64,000 nucleotides of DNA, taken from assembly GCA_037576215.1 (NCBI GenBank), contig JBANDB010000002.1:4092001-4156000 (forward strand), written 5' to 3'. Positions 1 through 11,583 of this stretch are shown here, one piece after another (positions within the stretch are counted from its first letter, which is position 1; every line of letters starts with the position of its first letter). Source of the DNA: Armillaria gallica (taxonomy: Eukaryota; Basidiomycota; Agaricomycetes; Agaricales; Physalacriaceae). The notes under the pieces were generated by a model that worked only from the letters and a program-made list of their open reading frames with translations, made no database searches and was not told the origin of the DNA. The position numbers and the translations under genes were made by a program.

Positions 1-1558
1 TATGGTCAGTGAGTTAACAGTAATTGGCCGCTTCATGGACTAACCTTTTCTATGGCATAGAAATGTTCCGACACGGCTTCGGCGAAGGCGGAAGCCTTCT
101 CTAAATTCAGCCACGGAGTCATGTACACACCGATACAACGGGTCCAAGCATCCTTGTCCTTGAATCGGCGTTCGTAAACCAGGTCGGCCACCAACGATGC
201 AACGAAGTCGAGAGAGCGGCTCAAAAGCGTCGAATTGGGGGCAAAAGGTCCATTGGGCGCAGAGGATGGGCTTCGAAGTTCTTCGGGTAGAAGGCTAAGT
301 AAGGTTGCGAGAGCCGAAGCTGTCTCTCCTTCAATATCCCGATGGTGCGACGGAGGTCCTTCAGCGGAAGCTCCGGACTTAAGCAGCGTTTGGAGTGCAA
401 CTTCGCCGAAGGCGCGAACCTGACGTTGGTAAATTTCAATATGGACGGGCTCCGCTGAACAAGACGCACCTCAGGAAACGCTGCTCCTTTTGCGATCTTC
501 TGAGTTCCTTCCACGAGGGGACTGAGATACAGCGCGGCAACTTGTGGGTCTCGAACGAGTTTCACCAAATTTTCAATAACGACAACGGTACGTCTCTGAA
601 CCTCCATGCTTCGGTCGTTCAAGGCCCGGATCAAGAGAGGGACCAAAACAGCCAAAGCTGGTGCCGTGACTTCGGCAACGAACGTGGTTGACGACAGGGC
701 TTTTATACATGCTGGAACTGAGTCGGGCGTTGACATACACTTTACGAGGACGGGGGTGTGGGGAGCAAGATCGGGATTGGCCAGAGTCGTGCACAAAGCT
801 GTGGCACATTTAATTGCGGCGGTAGACACCTACAAGATCATCATTATCAGAACGGAGAATAACCTTCACAATCAACATACCTCCTGCTTTGTATCATGCA
901 TGGCATTTTCGACCTTTGGTAATACGGTTCCTAATTCAGCAGCAACAGCATCCCGCGCCGAAGCAACGAATGATCGCATTGCATCTAGGACTCCAACCTT
1001 TGTCCTCCATTTGCCATTTTCTAATATGACGGTCAATACGCCGTACACCTCTCGTACTCCTTCTGGAGGAAATAGCTTTAAGAGTGTCTTGACAGCAGAG
1101 GCGGCAGCGGATCGAACAACGTCGCCCTTGTCCATGTAAAGATCGAATATAATCGGAAGAGATGGGATAAGGAGAGGTGTAACTCCTGCACCTAGAACAG
1201 TAGCTAAAGATTGGAAGGCGATCGCTGCAGATTCTCGCTCATAACCCGACTTTTTGTTGGTTGCGAAACCGTTTAGAGTTTGTAGGACGTGGTGGTCTCT
1301 GATGATGAAGATCAAGAAGGATAAGGATAAATACGACTGGAATGTTAATAAAACTTACTCTAGAGACTGCAAACCATGCTTTGCTACCTCCCGAGCTATT
1401 CTATCAGCAGCACCCTTGGCATCTAGACAATATTGAGGAAAAATTAGAGAATATAGCTGCTAGCACGACAAACCTGGTGCAGTAGGTGCAGAGCGAAGGT
1501 TATCTATAAGAGGAGTAAATGGATTCTCCAGAGGTGTTGGCATCGCTACAGGAGACAT
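1..1558 (-). CDS. TEF3: Translation elongation factor 3 (eEF3), N-terminal HEAT part, cut by window edge
   Basis: eEF3 is the fungal ABC ATPase that acts with eEF1A and clears E-site tRNA on the ribosome. The conceptual protein starts at the ATG at 1556-1558 and uses exons 1474-1558, 1359-1422, 881-1298, 470-829 and 45-419; every join keeps frame and has GT..AG borders. It reads through the family's HEAT repeats, with segments such as GKWRTKVGVLDAM, TTFVAEVTAPALAVLVPLL and VKLVRDPQVAALYLSPL lying where yeast Yef3 has its equivalents, then enters the four-helix region. The last visible exon ends at a GT donor at 44, so the two ABC cassettes lie beyond position 1. About 434 residues are present against roughly 1,050 in the family. 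New1 is the nearest alternative; the match over the HEAT part favours eEF3. Confidence 0.9.
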
Positions 1559-1922
1559 GGAGTGATTGACGTGGTCGAGCGAGTATGGGTCGTGAAAATT
1601 ACAGAGGGATCGTTGACAGAATACAATATGATGAGAGTATTAGAAGAGTGGTCGTACAAGTCTAAGGATCCGGCAATTTGATGAGTCGGGCTAACGAGTG
1701 CGCCTCGACGATGCGGGCAAGTGAAGAGAAGCAAATTTTTGATGGCTCAATTATTTTCTGGACACGTGCACCGGGAGAATCAAGTTGCCGGCGTAAATTC
1801 ATAATAATATGTGTACCCAAGCTACCCCAAGAAGGCTATGAAATGACAATAATAAATACAAAAAGTCGTCGCTAAGGAAAGCTGCACATCTGAGCTAACT
1901 CGACCATATTCTAAAGAGTTGC
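1559..1922. other. Intergenic: eEF3 upstream region
   Basis: This stretch lies between the eEF3 start codon and the stop codon of the acyltransferase gene, both on the minus strand. It should hold the eEF3 promoter and the acyltransferase 3' end. I see no TATA box or repeat worth naming and no convincing small gene. Confidence 0.5.
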
Positions 1923-4025
1923 TTATATTCCTTCGTCCGGATAATCCACCTTATCGTAAAGTCGTAAAGTCTCGTTCCAGTCCCTCTTTCTTCTTCTTCT
2001 GATAGAAAAATACCGTCTCTTGCTATCCCATGAGCTTCCAACGCTGCCTTTTTCCTTGCCGCCTGCTTTGGCAAAATACGCTTCGGGGTCTGGTGGCAAC
2101 TCAAGAGAAATTGCTAGCGCTGTGACCCTTCCGTGCAATTGCGTCCTGACCTCCTTCATCGCCAACCAGGTAGGTTTCCCTACCCAGAGCAAACGAAACA
2201 GAGTGGCGAAAGCACGAAATGATGATATAGAATCTTCCATCCATCGCAACGACATCCACATCAAGCCCGGAACGGCGAAGAACGTGAAAATCGCTATAGG
2301 AAGCGTCATCAAGACGACGGAAAGCCAAACCACAAGGCCGGAAATTAATCCGTATACTAGCTTATACTGTGCAATCTCGTCCCAAGTATCGAAGATGGGG
2401 CCAGTTTTTTTGAACTCGTGGACGGCGTAAACTGTGGTCAAGAAGACTGGAGTCCACAGTAGCAAACCGGGAAATGATAATGAAAGCAGTAACAAGGCCC
2501 AGGAAAATCGTATTGTCATACGATATAAGATGGTATGTCGGTGAAGCGGTCGTTTAATGCGATCATCCTTGATGCCCCAATGGGACAATCTGTCCTGATA
2601 CGACTAAAACATGGAATGTTAACAGTCACAACGCTGCGTCAGAGTAGAAGGTCCTCTCACCTTCAAGTCATTGAGAAGCAGCACAAGCTCTTCACTGTCT
2701 TGTTCCTGATCTGCAACGCCTTCTGTCGTTCCGGAATCTGCAGACTTGAACGCTTCCAGAAAAGTCCTTGCAACGCGGACATGATCACCGAGGCTCATGT
2801 GAGTACCAAGGGGGGCGTAAATTCGGGCAGCAAGTTTGCTTGTTCTGATAAGGTTCCAAGAAGGAGAGTCAAATGTTCCAGAACTGATTTGGCGATGTAT
2901 ATCGGAAGTCACAGAACGAATATGAGTATAGTCAACGGGCTCTAAAAGCTCTGGATTGTCCTGCTTGGGTGTCAGACTAGCTCTGTGGGTGAGCGTGGAA
3001 CGTCGAGCTAACCTTGGGAGTGAACTTCATGGGAGAATGGAACGTTACCAGAACATCGGAACGGAAATGCTGGCGGTGCCTGTAGGGAAATTAGAAAAGA
3101 CAATCTAGACAGTGTAGTTCGTAGACGAACATGTACGTGATAGAGCAGTTCAAAACATAGACCTCAAAATCAGGCTGGTCACGATGCTTGGTGAGCACAG
3201 TCGATACTAAGCGCGCAACTTGGAATGAAATTTATCAATGACATGTGTAACTGGCTGAAAGGTTTTGTACCTCCGGTCTTGAGCGGGGCAATGCTCGGGT
3301 GATATCTGTCCTCTTGATTTAACAACGCCATTGCTTGAAAACAACGATCTCACCTACTCATACCCTCAGGAAACAAACAAACCGCATCGCCAGCCTCTAA
3401 TGCCTATGATATAAGGTCATCTCTGACGTTTGAAGGAAAGAAAGGTGTGACGCACCTCCACCAATTTCGTCATGGCTTGAGTATTGTCCGTGTCGCCTTC
3501 AGGAAAATCCTTTCGCCTTTTGATGGGAACTGTACCGGCAGCTTCGATGAGCCAGCTTGTGAAGGTGCGACGGCCAAATTGGGTAGACTTGGCCGTGAGC
3601 CGCAGCATATTGCGTATCTGGGAACAGACGTCAATGACACGATGCGCCACCGTGGTATCAGTGAGGCTTCGTACGCTTGGATGGATAGATGTCACTAGCA
3701 GTCTAAGCAGATTGAAAGACAGTTCGGTCCCAGAGACGTTTAAAACTTACAGTGCATCGGTAAGTGAGTTGCTATGGTTCGCGCAGACAATGCTAAACCA
3801 AATAAGCCAACGACCCATGCTAATGATTTCAATTCTAGCCTTACCATGGCTTTCCAGTTCTGGGGATGTAGTTCGGATTCTCGATGACGATGGTCCCGTA
3901 AAATATTTTGAGTACGAATCGGAAAAGGAGCCTGGAGTACGATGAGTACCTGACCTTCGGTCTGTCAGCATGGTACGGTACCTGATCAATGTGTACGCCC
4001 AAGGAGTGACTGGTTCATCACGCAT
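1923..4025 (-). CDS. SCT1: Glycerol-3-phosphate O-acyltransferase, Gpt2/Sct1 type
   Basis: Likely catalyses the first acylation of glycerol 3-phosphate in phospholipid and triglyceride synthesis, in the ER membrane. In the spliced protein the acyltransferase motif I is visible as ANHSNSLTDAL (His, five residues, Asp, as in Gpt2/Sct1), followed by a basic helix region, the FPEG motif (exon near 3343-3398), and a C-terminal half with three or four hydrophobic segments near 2300-2530. The protein ends in a basic tail, stop at 1923. The start ATG at 4023-4025 precedes a hydrophobic stretch. The first intron is ambiguous: a donor giving about 48 nt or one giving about 32 nt both keep frame; I prefer the longer. 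At least six more introns are needed. Another PlsC-family acyltransferase cannot be excluded. Confidence 0.75.
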
Positions 4026-4416
4026 AGTTGATCGCAAGGTGCTGGCTAATCGGAATGAAAATTCAAACCATCGAACGGCAGGTCGATGACGTGGATTATT
4101 CATCGTTGTGGGTCCACATTGGTGCATTCTTCAGTCCAACGTCGGCCGAAAAGGCCGAAGTACGAATAGGGAGCTATAGTGGCATGGACGCCTTGCGGAC
4201 AACATCCTCGTACAGTAGTAGATCAAGATATTATTTATATAAACTGCATGCATGCATAGAATGCTAAATGGAAAAGACCAAGCTCCGTCGACTCACAAAG
4301 TCGACTGGGTCGGGATCCCGGACCGCGGACCGTCGTGACGTCACACCTGGTGTGACTTTTTTTTGCTCTTTGCACGCCGTGCGACATACATCAGGCAACT
4401 CAGCTCTTTCTCCAAG
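4026..4416. promoter_or_regulatory. Divergent promoter between acyltransferase and RRP12, with palindrome cluster
   Basis: The two genes are transcribed away from this 391-bp stretch. Within 70 bp (4287-4356) it carries two GTCGACT copies (4287-4293, 4300-4306), the palindrome CGGGATCCCG (4311-4320), CCGCGG (4323-4328), GTGACGTCAC (4335-4344, containing the ATF/CREB-type core TGACGTCA) and an overlapping 17-nt palindrome GTCACACCTGGTGTGAC (4340-4356). The cluster lies 61-130 bp before the RRP12 start codon. That proteins bind here is inferred from site density. Confidence 0.55.
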
Positions 4417-7400
4417 ATGCAACGGGCACTTGAGAAGATACGGCCACACACACTATCATCACTTCCCCACCAGAAGACGCCCGCTACTCTCTTACTTGCT
4501 CTGGAATCTACCATCGAGGAACAGAAGACAGAACAGACAGCAACAGCGTACTTCGCCCTGCTTTTGACGACACTGGATGGGAACGTACAAAAACAAAATG
4601 TTGAAATGGGTGACGGGGATATTCTCCCAGCTCTGCTATATCTATTGGCGACGATTGCACCATTTGTGTCACAGCCAGTTCTTCGATCCAATCTATCAAC
4701 CGTTTTATCCTTAACTGCACCATTGTTTCCCTCCCTTCTCACACATGCACCACCTCTTCGATCTCAATTATTGCTATATCATGCAATACTCACTTCCCTT
4801 GATCGCTCTCAGCTTGAGCTAAGGGATGTTCGTCAAGCTTTTGCATCTATATTGCAACTTTGTCTTGACCCTCGCCCTAAAGTCCGTAAAAGGGCATCCG
4901 ACCTTGTAAAAGATGTCCTCGCATCACCTCCCACACCTTTATTGCAGCACCCTTACGCAGACCGTGTTGCAGAATGGGTCACGGCAGCCCTTGCTGAAGT
5001 CAATCAAGGTCCTCTCTCTCGATCCAAGCAAGGAAAACCCAGTCCGGGCACAGAACAAGCTATACATCTTCTGGCCTTTCTACGCCCAACTCTCTCATTT
5101 TTTCCACCATCCGTAAGTAAGACGAGTTTTCATTTGTGTCAATCTCACCCAAATAACCTTTCCAGTCTTTGCCACCAATATCTACCTTAATCCTGTCCTT
5201 ACCTCGGCTTGGAAACTCATTTCTTTCTCAAGCCGCATACTCAGTGTTGTCAGATCTTTGTTCCTTGAATACGGAAGATGATCATTTGCATACGACTGCT
5301 TCAATCCCTGATATCCTCAAGGCAATCCTTTCTTTTCCTCCCGCACGCTCAGATGCAGTATTGTCGTCCACTTGGATCCATCTCATTGGAGAAACGATGC
5401 TAGTTTATGGACGAACAAACCAAAGCGAATGTTCTGCAGAAGTCGGAAAGACATGGAAGACAGTTTGGGTGTTTTTAGAATCATCAGATTCTGCGATAAG
5501 AAAAGAAGCCTCTCATACACTTGGTGTCCTCTCACGATGCTTTAGCCTATCCATGATACAAGCCGCAGTCTCAGACAGCGAAAAGGCCGTCGTTGCTAAG
5601 GCCATCTCCCAGATTTCCAAGGCGCTCGACTCTTTGACGTATAATCGCGCGGTTCCCGACCTATTGGCCCTCGCTTCGTCCTTGATCGAAAATTTGTATT
5701 CTGCTGAAGGTAGCACGCCAGCGTTGGTGCAGGAACTGTGTGATCCTCTCATCAGACAGGTTGGCCAGCTCAGGACGCAGAAAGGCTTCGAATATCGAGA
5801 ATCTGCTGATTCGACATTGGCCACTGTGATACGAGTTTTGGGACCACAGACATTGTTGAGCATCCTCCCTCTAAACCTGGAACCCAAAGACAGGTTGGTT
5901 GTCCTCGTTTGCGTTAGTTCTGAAAACATTCTCATGTTCTGTTTCTAGAGACGCAGGTAATGAGCCGCGGGCTTATCTTCTACCATTATTGGCACAACCT
6001 CATCCATCGCCGCTTTCTCACTTCGTGGACTATTTTGTTCCCCTCAGCGAGAGGATGTTCGATTTGGAGCAGAAGGCTGAAACGGAAGGGCGACAGTCTG
6101 AGAGCAAAGTATGGCATGTGCTTGTGGCACAGACATGGGCAGGATTTTCTGGGTACTGCCATGGTACACCAGACTTGGATCAGGTAATTTCACGGACTGA
6201 TGCAGGAGCTATCACTGACCTACCCAAAAATATATAGGCGCTGACACAAGCCTTCTCGCAACTTCTGTCACAACTCCTGTACAGTCAGCTGGAACTAAGG
6301 TCCGCTGTCTTGAAAGCACTGAGAACTATGGTGGATTCGAACCGTGCTATTGCGGCATCAACTGAAGGTGCAGTGAACCCAAATCGTATCACTGCCGAAT
6401 CGGCTAGCCGCAACATCGAATTTCTACGAATACAAGCGGAGAGTTGGCTTGCCGTCTTCTTCAATGTGTTTGGCAGCGTTGGTAGAGATAGTCGTAACTC
6501 TGTTGGGGACGTCATTGCCTCCTGGGTTTCCATTGCTGGAGAATCGGTATGTTGTTTTCCTCAGTCGCACGCCTCTTCTAATCCCAAAGATGCTAGAATA
6601 TAAGCAAGGCCTATGCTAAAGTCTTGGAAATGTTCAAGGCGAACTTGCGTCAGCCACCCAATGGCTCCAGTGATGGCAACATGATCATAATTACTCAAGA
6701 TCTCCTGATCATGCTTCTTTCTCATCTTTCTGCAACCGACGCCAATGCTCTGTTCGCACTTTGCTTGTCGGAAGAAGTTTTGTGTTCGAAAGCCAACGGA
6801 GTGCAAAAGCGAGGCTACAAAATATTATGTAGACTTGTTGAATGTGGCAACATCTCGATAGACACCGAGTCTGTGATTCGTCAATTAGGAGAGTACATCG
6901 ATGGTCTTGTTCCGGCTGCGAAGAAGGTGTGCCATGTCAGATCTTATTCATTCTAACGATAACTAACACTCAACAGGACCGATTTGCCCTTTTAGCTTCT
7001 TTAATACCTGCAATCTCGCCCTCCGCTATGCATCTTATTCCATCCTTGATACCGGAAGCCGTACTTGGGACAAAAGAACCTTCTGATAAAGCTAGAAACG
7101 CTGCATTCGATCTCATCATTGCTATGGGTAAAAAGATGAGTGAAGGTGGTGTGGTCAAACGTAACATGATTGATGGCATGGACGAGGATTCGCAGGAAGA
7201 TGGTATGCTTTCTCTGGTTCTTTTCATGCAAGGCGTCTGACGTGTGATAATCAGCCACTGCGAATATCGAAGAGTTCATGATGATGATATCTGGCGGACT
7301 TGCGGGCGCAACGCCTCACATGATCAGTGCAACTGTGACCGCATTATCGCGTTTGGTATTCGAGTTCAAAGGTGTGTGCGCTTATATGTTGCCCTTCCCC

Positions 7401-8606
7401 TCTAAACAAATTCTTAGATGTTATATCGACACAAATGCACACCGAAATATTCACCACTCTTCTTGTGTTCCTCACTTCTGCTAACCGAGAGATTGTCAAA
7501 TCAATTCTCGGCTTCGTAAAACTCGCTATTCACTCACTTCCGTTGAAATTATCCGGCCACATCTGAAAGTTCTCGTTCCTGGTCTGCTTGGTTGGTCGCA
7601 TGATCACAAAAACCATTTCAAGGCCAAGGTCCGCCATATATTCGAACGAATGCTGAGACGGTTCACTTGGGAGGAAGTGCACTCATTTGCTGGTGAAGAG
7701 GAAGCTGCAAAGGTTATAATAAATATCAAGAAGCGGAAGGAGCGCGCCAAACGCAAGAAAGCCAACAAGGAAGAAAGTGACAATGAAGTATGTAGATTCA
7801 TCATTCATCGTTGTTTATGTTTGCTGATATCCTCGCCAGGCTCCGGTCAAAGCCACAACCGGTGATGCTTTTGAAGACGTCTTATACGGCAGTGAAAGCG
7901 AGCTCGAGGATAGTGATGATGAACGAGAAACGACACAGCCAACAAACCAACGCAACCAACGCAAATTCGAAGGATCCCGCTTGCGGATGGACAATGACGA
8001 GCCCATGGATCTACTTCAAGGGACGGCGTCTCGTGTCACTAGTTAGTCTTCATTGCGTTCTCCCCTACTATTTTGACCTTTTGCAACAGACGTACAATCA
8101 AGTCGCCGTCGAAAACCAGGACAAGAAGCCTCGCAATTCAAGACGGATGACGGCACTGGAAAAATGATCATTGATGACTCGGACGACGACGAGGCAGGGG
8201 ATGCAAAGACAGATGTCGCTGGTGGAGCCTATCGCGAGAGTCTTACATCTGTAGATGGTTTCACGCGAGGGGCCAACGGCCGGGTCAAGTTCAACAAAGA
8301 CACCAAAAAACGAAGACGAGAGGATGGTGCCGTCGATGAGGATATCGAGATGGGCGATGGCGACATTTCTACCAAAGTCCAGAAATCCAAACGGAAGAGC
8401 GATGTGAAAATCGGCCATGAGTTCAAAGCGAAGGTATGGTATTTTCAATTTGCAAACTTCGCGTTACTGATTTGAATTTACAGAGAGCGGGCGGGGACGT
8501 TAAAAAGGGTGCTCTGGATCCGCATGCATATCTGACTCTTTCCCAAGCATCAAAACGAGGGGGGCGGAAGGGCCAGCCGCGGATGGGAATAACAGGAAAA
8601 CGTTGA
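4417..8606 (+). CDS. RRP12: RRP12-like HEAT-repeat ribosome biogenesis factor
   Basis: Rrp12 is a nucleolar and nuclear karyopherin-like HEAT protein needed for maturation and export of pre-ribosomal subunits. The ATG at 4417 opens a helical-repeat protein of more than 1,200 residues over about a dozen exons. The C-terminal third carries the strongly conserved stretch around REIVKSILGFVKLAIHSLP, then SHDHKNHFKAKVRHIFERM and a Lys/Arg-rich acidic tail typical of Rrp12, ending GKR and TGA at 8604-8606. Between those two conserved stretches the frame is broken by one missing base near 7540-7542 (CTTCCG followed by TTGAA). The protein continues in the next frame with no usable intron, so I treat the break as a probable base-calling error in an essential gene. 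The 3' end converges on PAC2. Confidence 0.88.
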
Positions 8607-8729
8607 TTTTGAAAGATATGGTATCCTTCGCGGCATTTAGAGACAGTGTGATAAAATGTACATCTTGTAAATTGATTGGAGGGGGCAATGGTACAACTTG
8701 TACTCTCGAGTACAAAAAATTCTCGAACT

Positions 8730-9689
8730 TCATCCATACAATGTCTGATCATGTGGTGTCCCAAATAGGCCTTGATTCCAGCTACTGGGTTGCTTCCATT
8801 CCCCGATATTAGACTCTATTCCAGCCACTTTTGCAGCGACGATGGCCAACATGTGCGCGTCCGCTCTGTTGTCACCTTCCAAGACAAACTGAAGCAACGC
8901 CAACGTTGGAATCGTCCATTCGCGAGGGAGAGATGCTAGGGTCCGACGTGTCAAGCCACCTCCAGGAATAAATGGAATGTCTGGCTCGTCATTCTCGTTT
9001 TGTGGCCGTTGTGGGACAGGAGATGAGTATTTTGGTATCATTAGATCGCGAATTGGGAAAGAAGGGGTGTTTTGGGGTTGAATGTAGTAGATCGGTGTCC
9101 TATCAAGTGTTAGCTAATTGACTTTCAGAAAGTCGGAACATCTGGTCTGCACATACATCATCTGCGCATCAGTCCTGTTTGACAGGTCAACGCCGGAGAG
9201 AAGAATGATAGACGACACTCCGAATTCCTTGAAGAATTTGAGCAAAGCGTCGACGAACTCTTGTTTTCGTGACTAATCTGAATGAGTTCTGATTTTTAAA
9301 CCAGAGAGAGAGAGCACACTGACTTTCAGTGTTGGAGACCTTTGCTGGAGGACAAGCAGATCTACATCATCCCTGCCGTATACTTGAGCTATTTAGATGT
9401 CTTGGATAGCACAGGTGAATAGACGTACATTCAAATGGTGTACTTATACCCTCATCACCATCGTCCCTCCCACCCACGGCAGGAATGAAGAAAGAAGGAT
9501 CGAACGCTCCCAATGAATGTAGAGAAAGTGAAGCGATGAGAAGGTCGGCAGCGAGCTGAGAGACGTTGGCAGTGGATACGATAGGCTGAGGATGCTTGTG
9601 AGGAGATATGACAGGATAAGAAAGGAAGTACAGACAACAATGAGAGTCTTGTTGAGCTTTGAGTTTGCTGCGGGGTTGTAGAAAGGCAT
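8730..9689 (-). CDS. PAC2: Proteasome assembly chaperone 2 (PAC2/Add66, PSMG2 family)
   Basis: Pac2 pairs with Pac1 and helps build the 20S proteasome alpha ring. The start ATG at 9687-9689 opens MPFYNPAANSKLNKTLIV. After an intron the next exon gives PIVSTANVSQLAADLLIAS and LHSLGAFDPSFFIPAVGG, the usual N-terminal fold of the family. The last exon (stop at 8730) has the family hallmarks IPGGGLTRRTL, a LLQFVLEGDNRADAH segment and a C-terminal PSSWNQGLFG. Introns separate these blocks at about 9600-9640 and several places in 9050-9430. Length, roughly 270-290 residues, fits. It converges with RRP12 (123 bp between stop codons) and shares a 235-bp divergent promoter with the FAD monooxygenase. 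Confidence 0.82.
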
Positions 9690-9924
9690 GACCGTTAGTG
9701 GAGAAGACAGAACACGACGCGTGTCGATCGCCGATCGCCGCATCTGAACTAGTATCTGTTACTTTTCTACCTTATAAGGGACTCGCCATCAATGATTCGT
9801 TCTCACACGGCAAATGATAAGTGCAGTGAGAGTGAGATGACTGCATCGTTATTCTCCCGTCATTGGAAATGCCCAAGCTAAAGGTGGCAATATGGTCTGT
9901 GTCAAACTGTATATCGCTTTACGA
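9690..9924. promoter_or_regulatory. Divergent promoter, PAC2 / FAD monooxygenase
   Basis: 235 bp between two start codons on opposite strands. It contains the direct tandem CGATCGCCGATCGCCG near 9726-9741. No other site is clear. Confidence 0.35.
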
Positions 9925-11581
9925 ATGACATCTCATGTCGTACTCAGTGGTGGAGGTATAAGTGGACTGTGCCTTGCGGTCCTTCTCTGCCGAGATCCTA
10001 ATATTCAGGTCGACATGTATGAGAGTGCCAGTCGATTCGCTGAAATCGGTGCTGTCCGTCTGTATGTCATCTGGGCCAGCGCGTTTGTTGATACACCACT
10101 AGGGAGTGATGATATGGTCACGGACATGGAAAATCTTCGAATCCATTGGATTGGCAGAAGACTTTTCCCGTATTGCGCATTCTCCTCCTGATGGGTCAAT
10201 CGGTATGGTAATGTCCCATGCGCGGCTTATATACTAGACTGAATTTCGCAGGCGTTGGCTTTGATTACAGAAGATCTGACCAGGCTGAAGAAGGGTTCCG
10301 ATTTCGTCTCGTCGAGATGGCATGTGAGATCTTCATATACCTCCGGTTGCTTTCTCTGTTCTGATATGCTTCTCAGATGGATGTATTCGTTTCCACCGTG
10401 CTCATTTCCTCGACGTCCTGGTCAATCGCTTGCCTCCTGGAGTAGCACACTTTGGTAAACGACTGGTTGCCTATTCTGAGGATTCTGAAGCAGAAAACGT
10501 AACACTGAACTTTGTCGATGGAACTACGGAAACTTGCGACTTACTCGTAGGCTGTGATGGCATAAAGTCCACCATCCGCAAACAAATGTTTGCTGAAGAA
10601 GGCGGGCATGATCCTGTATTTACAGGGACGATTGCGTACAGAGGCCTTATTCCTGTGTCAGCCCTGTGTTCCGATGGAGCAGCTCATCGTACCGTCTCTA
10701 CGCCGATGATGGTGATTGCTTCATCATATCATCAAATTATTTTCTCATTTCTCTTCGTAGTATTGCGGCAAGAATAAGGTACATGTGATTAGTTGTATAT
10801 GCGTTCTTCACCAACATGTTGCAGCACGTCGTCAGCTATTCGATTTCACAAGGATCCATTGTCAATGTCGTCACGCTTAGGTCTGAACCTGAGAGGGAAG
10901 GTTCCACCTATCCCGACTCTACGTGGGTAACAGAATGCTCTCGACAAGAGCTTCTCGACTGCTATGCTGGCTGGGAGCCGGAGGTTATTGAGATGCTTCG
11001 AGTTAGCGTGCATCTCGACGCGTTCTTTCTTGGAACTAACAGACTGATAGCTTATTGAAACCCCCACGCGCTGGGCGCTGCATCACCTGCGTCCTTTGTC
11101 TCATTTTGTCAAAAGAAGGGTAGTTTTAGTTGGGGATGCGGTGCGTGTTGTTGGACACATACCAAGGAAAATTTTCTGATCTTGTGGGCTACCTGAAGGC
11201 CCACGCAATGTCGCCCCACCAAGGCGCTGGTGCCGGTCAAGCTATTGAGGAACCTTTTGTATTTCGTGTGGTCCGCTATATTCTGACATGGTCTCTTAGG
11301 ATGCATTCGTTCTTGCCCATCTACTCAAGAAATCTACGTCATCAACGCTTCATCTTGCATGCGAGGCTTATCAGCATGTCCGACTACCGCTTGCTAATCG
11401 GGTCCTCCGTGGGTCTTATGAATCTGGAATGATGTACGAGTTCGCTAGCGAGTTTGGGGATGACTATCTTAGACTAGGACCTGCTATAGAGAAGCAGTGG
11501 GCTTGGATAGATGAGACGGAACCAGTTGAGGATTTGCAAAGGGCAGTGGAATATTATGAATCATTGTTGTCTGATACGTGA
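9925..11581 (+). CDS. FAD-dependent monooxygenase, salicylate-hydroxylase-like
   Basis: A class A flavoprotein monooxygenase that would hydroxylate an aromatic substrate using NAD(P)H. The ATG at 9925 gives a Rossmann start with the dinucleotide motif SGGGISGLCLAVLL; an upstream in-frame ATG at 9892 would add eleven residues. The central DG-type motif LLVGCDGIKSTIRKQMF lies near 10540-10590. The second FAD motif GDAAHAMSPHQGAGAGQA is split by an intron in its first codons near 11140-11200. The protein ends at TGA 11579-11581 after about 430 residues and has no C-terminal membrane segment. An intron after FAEIGA uses a weak donor (GTCCGT) but gives the expected GVMIWSRTW. The actual substrate cannot be told. 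The stop codon is 2 bp from that of ETF-alpha. Confidence 0.85.
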
Positions 11582-11583
11582 AT

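Noticed and set aside
3747..4127. 126-codon minus-strand frame taken as the acyltransferase N-terminus
   Set aside because: It reads intron sequence and a wrong frame; splicing gives the conserved membrane segment and ANHSNSLTD motif instead.
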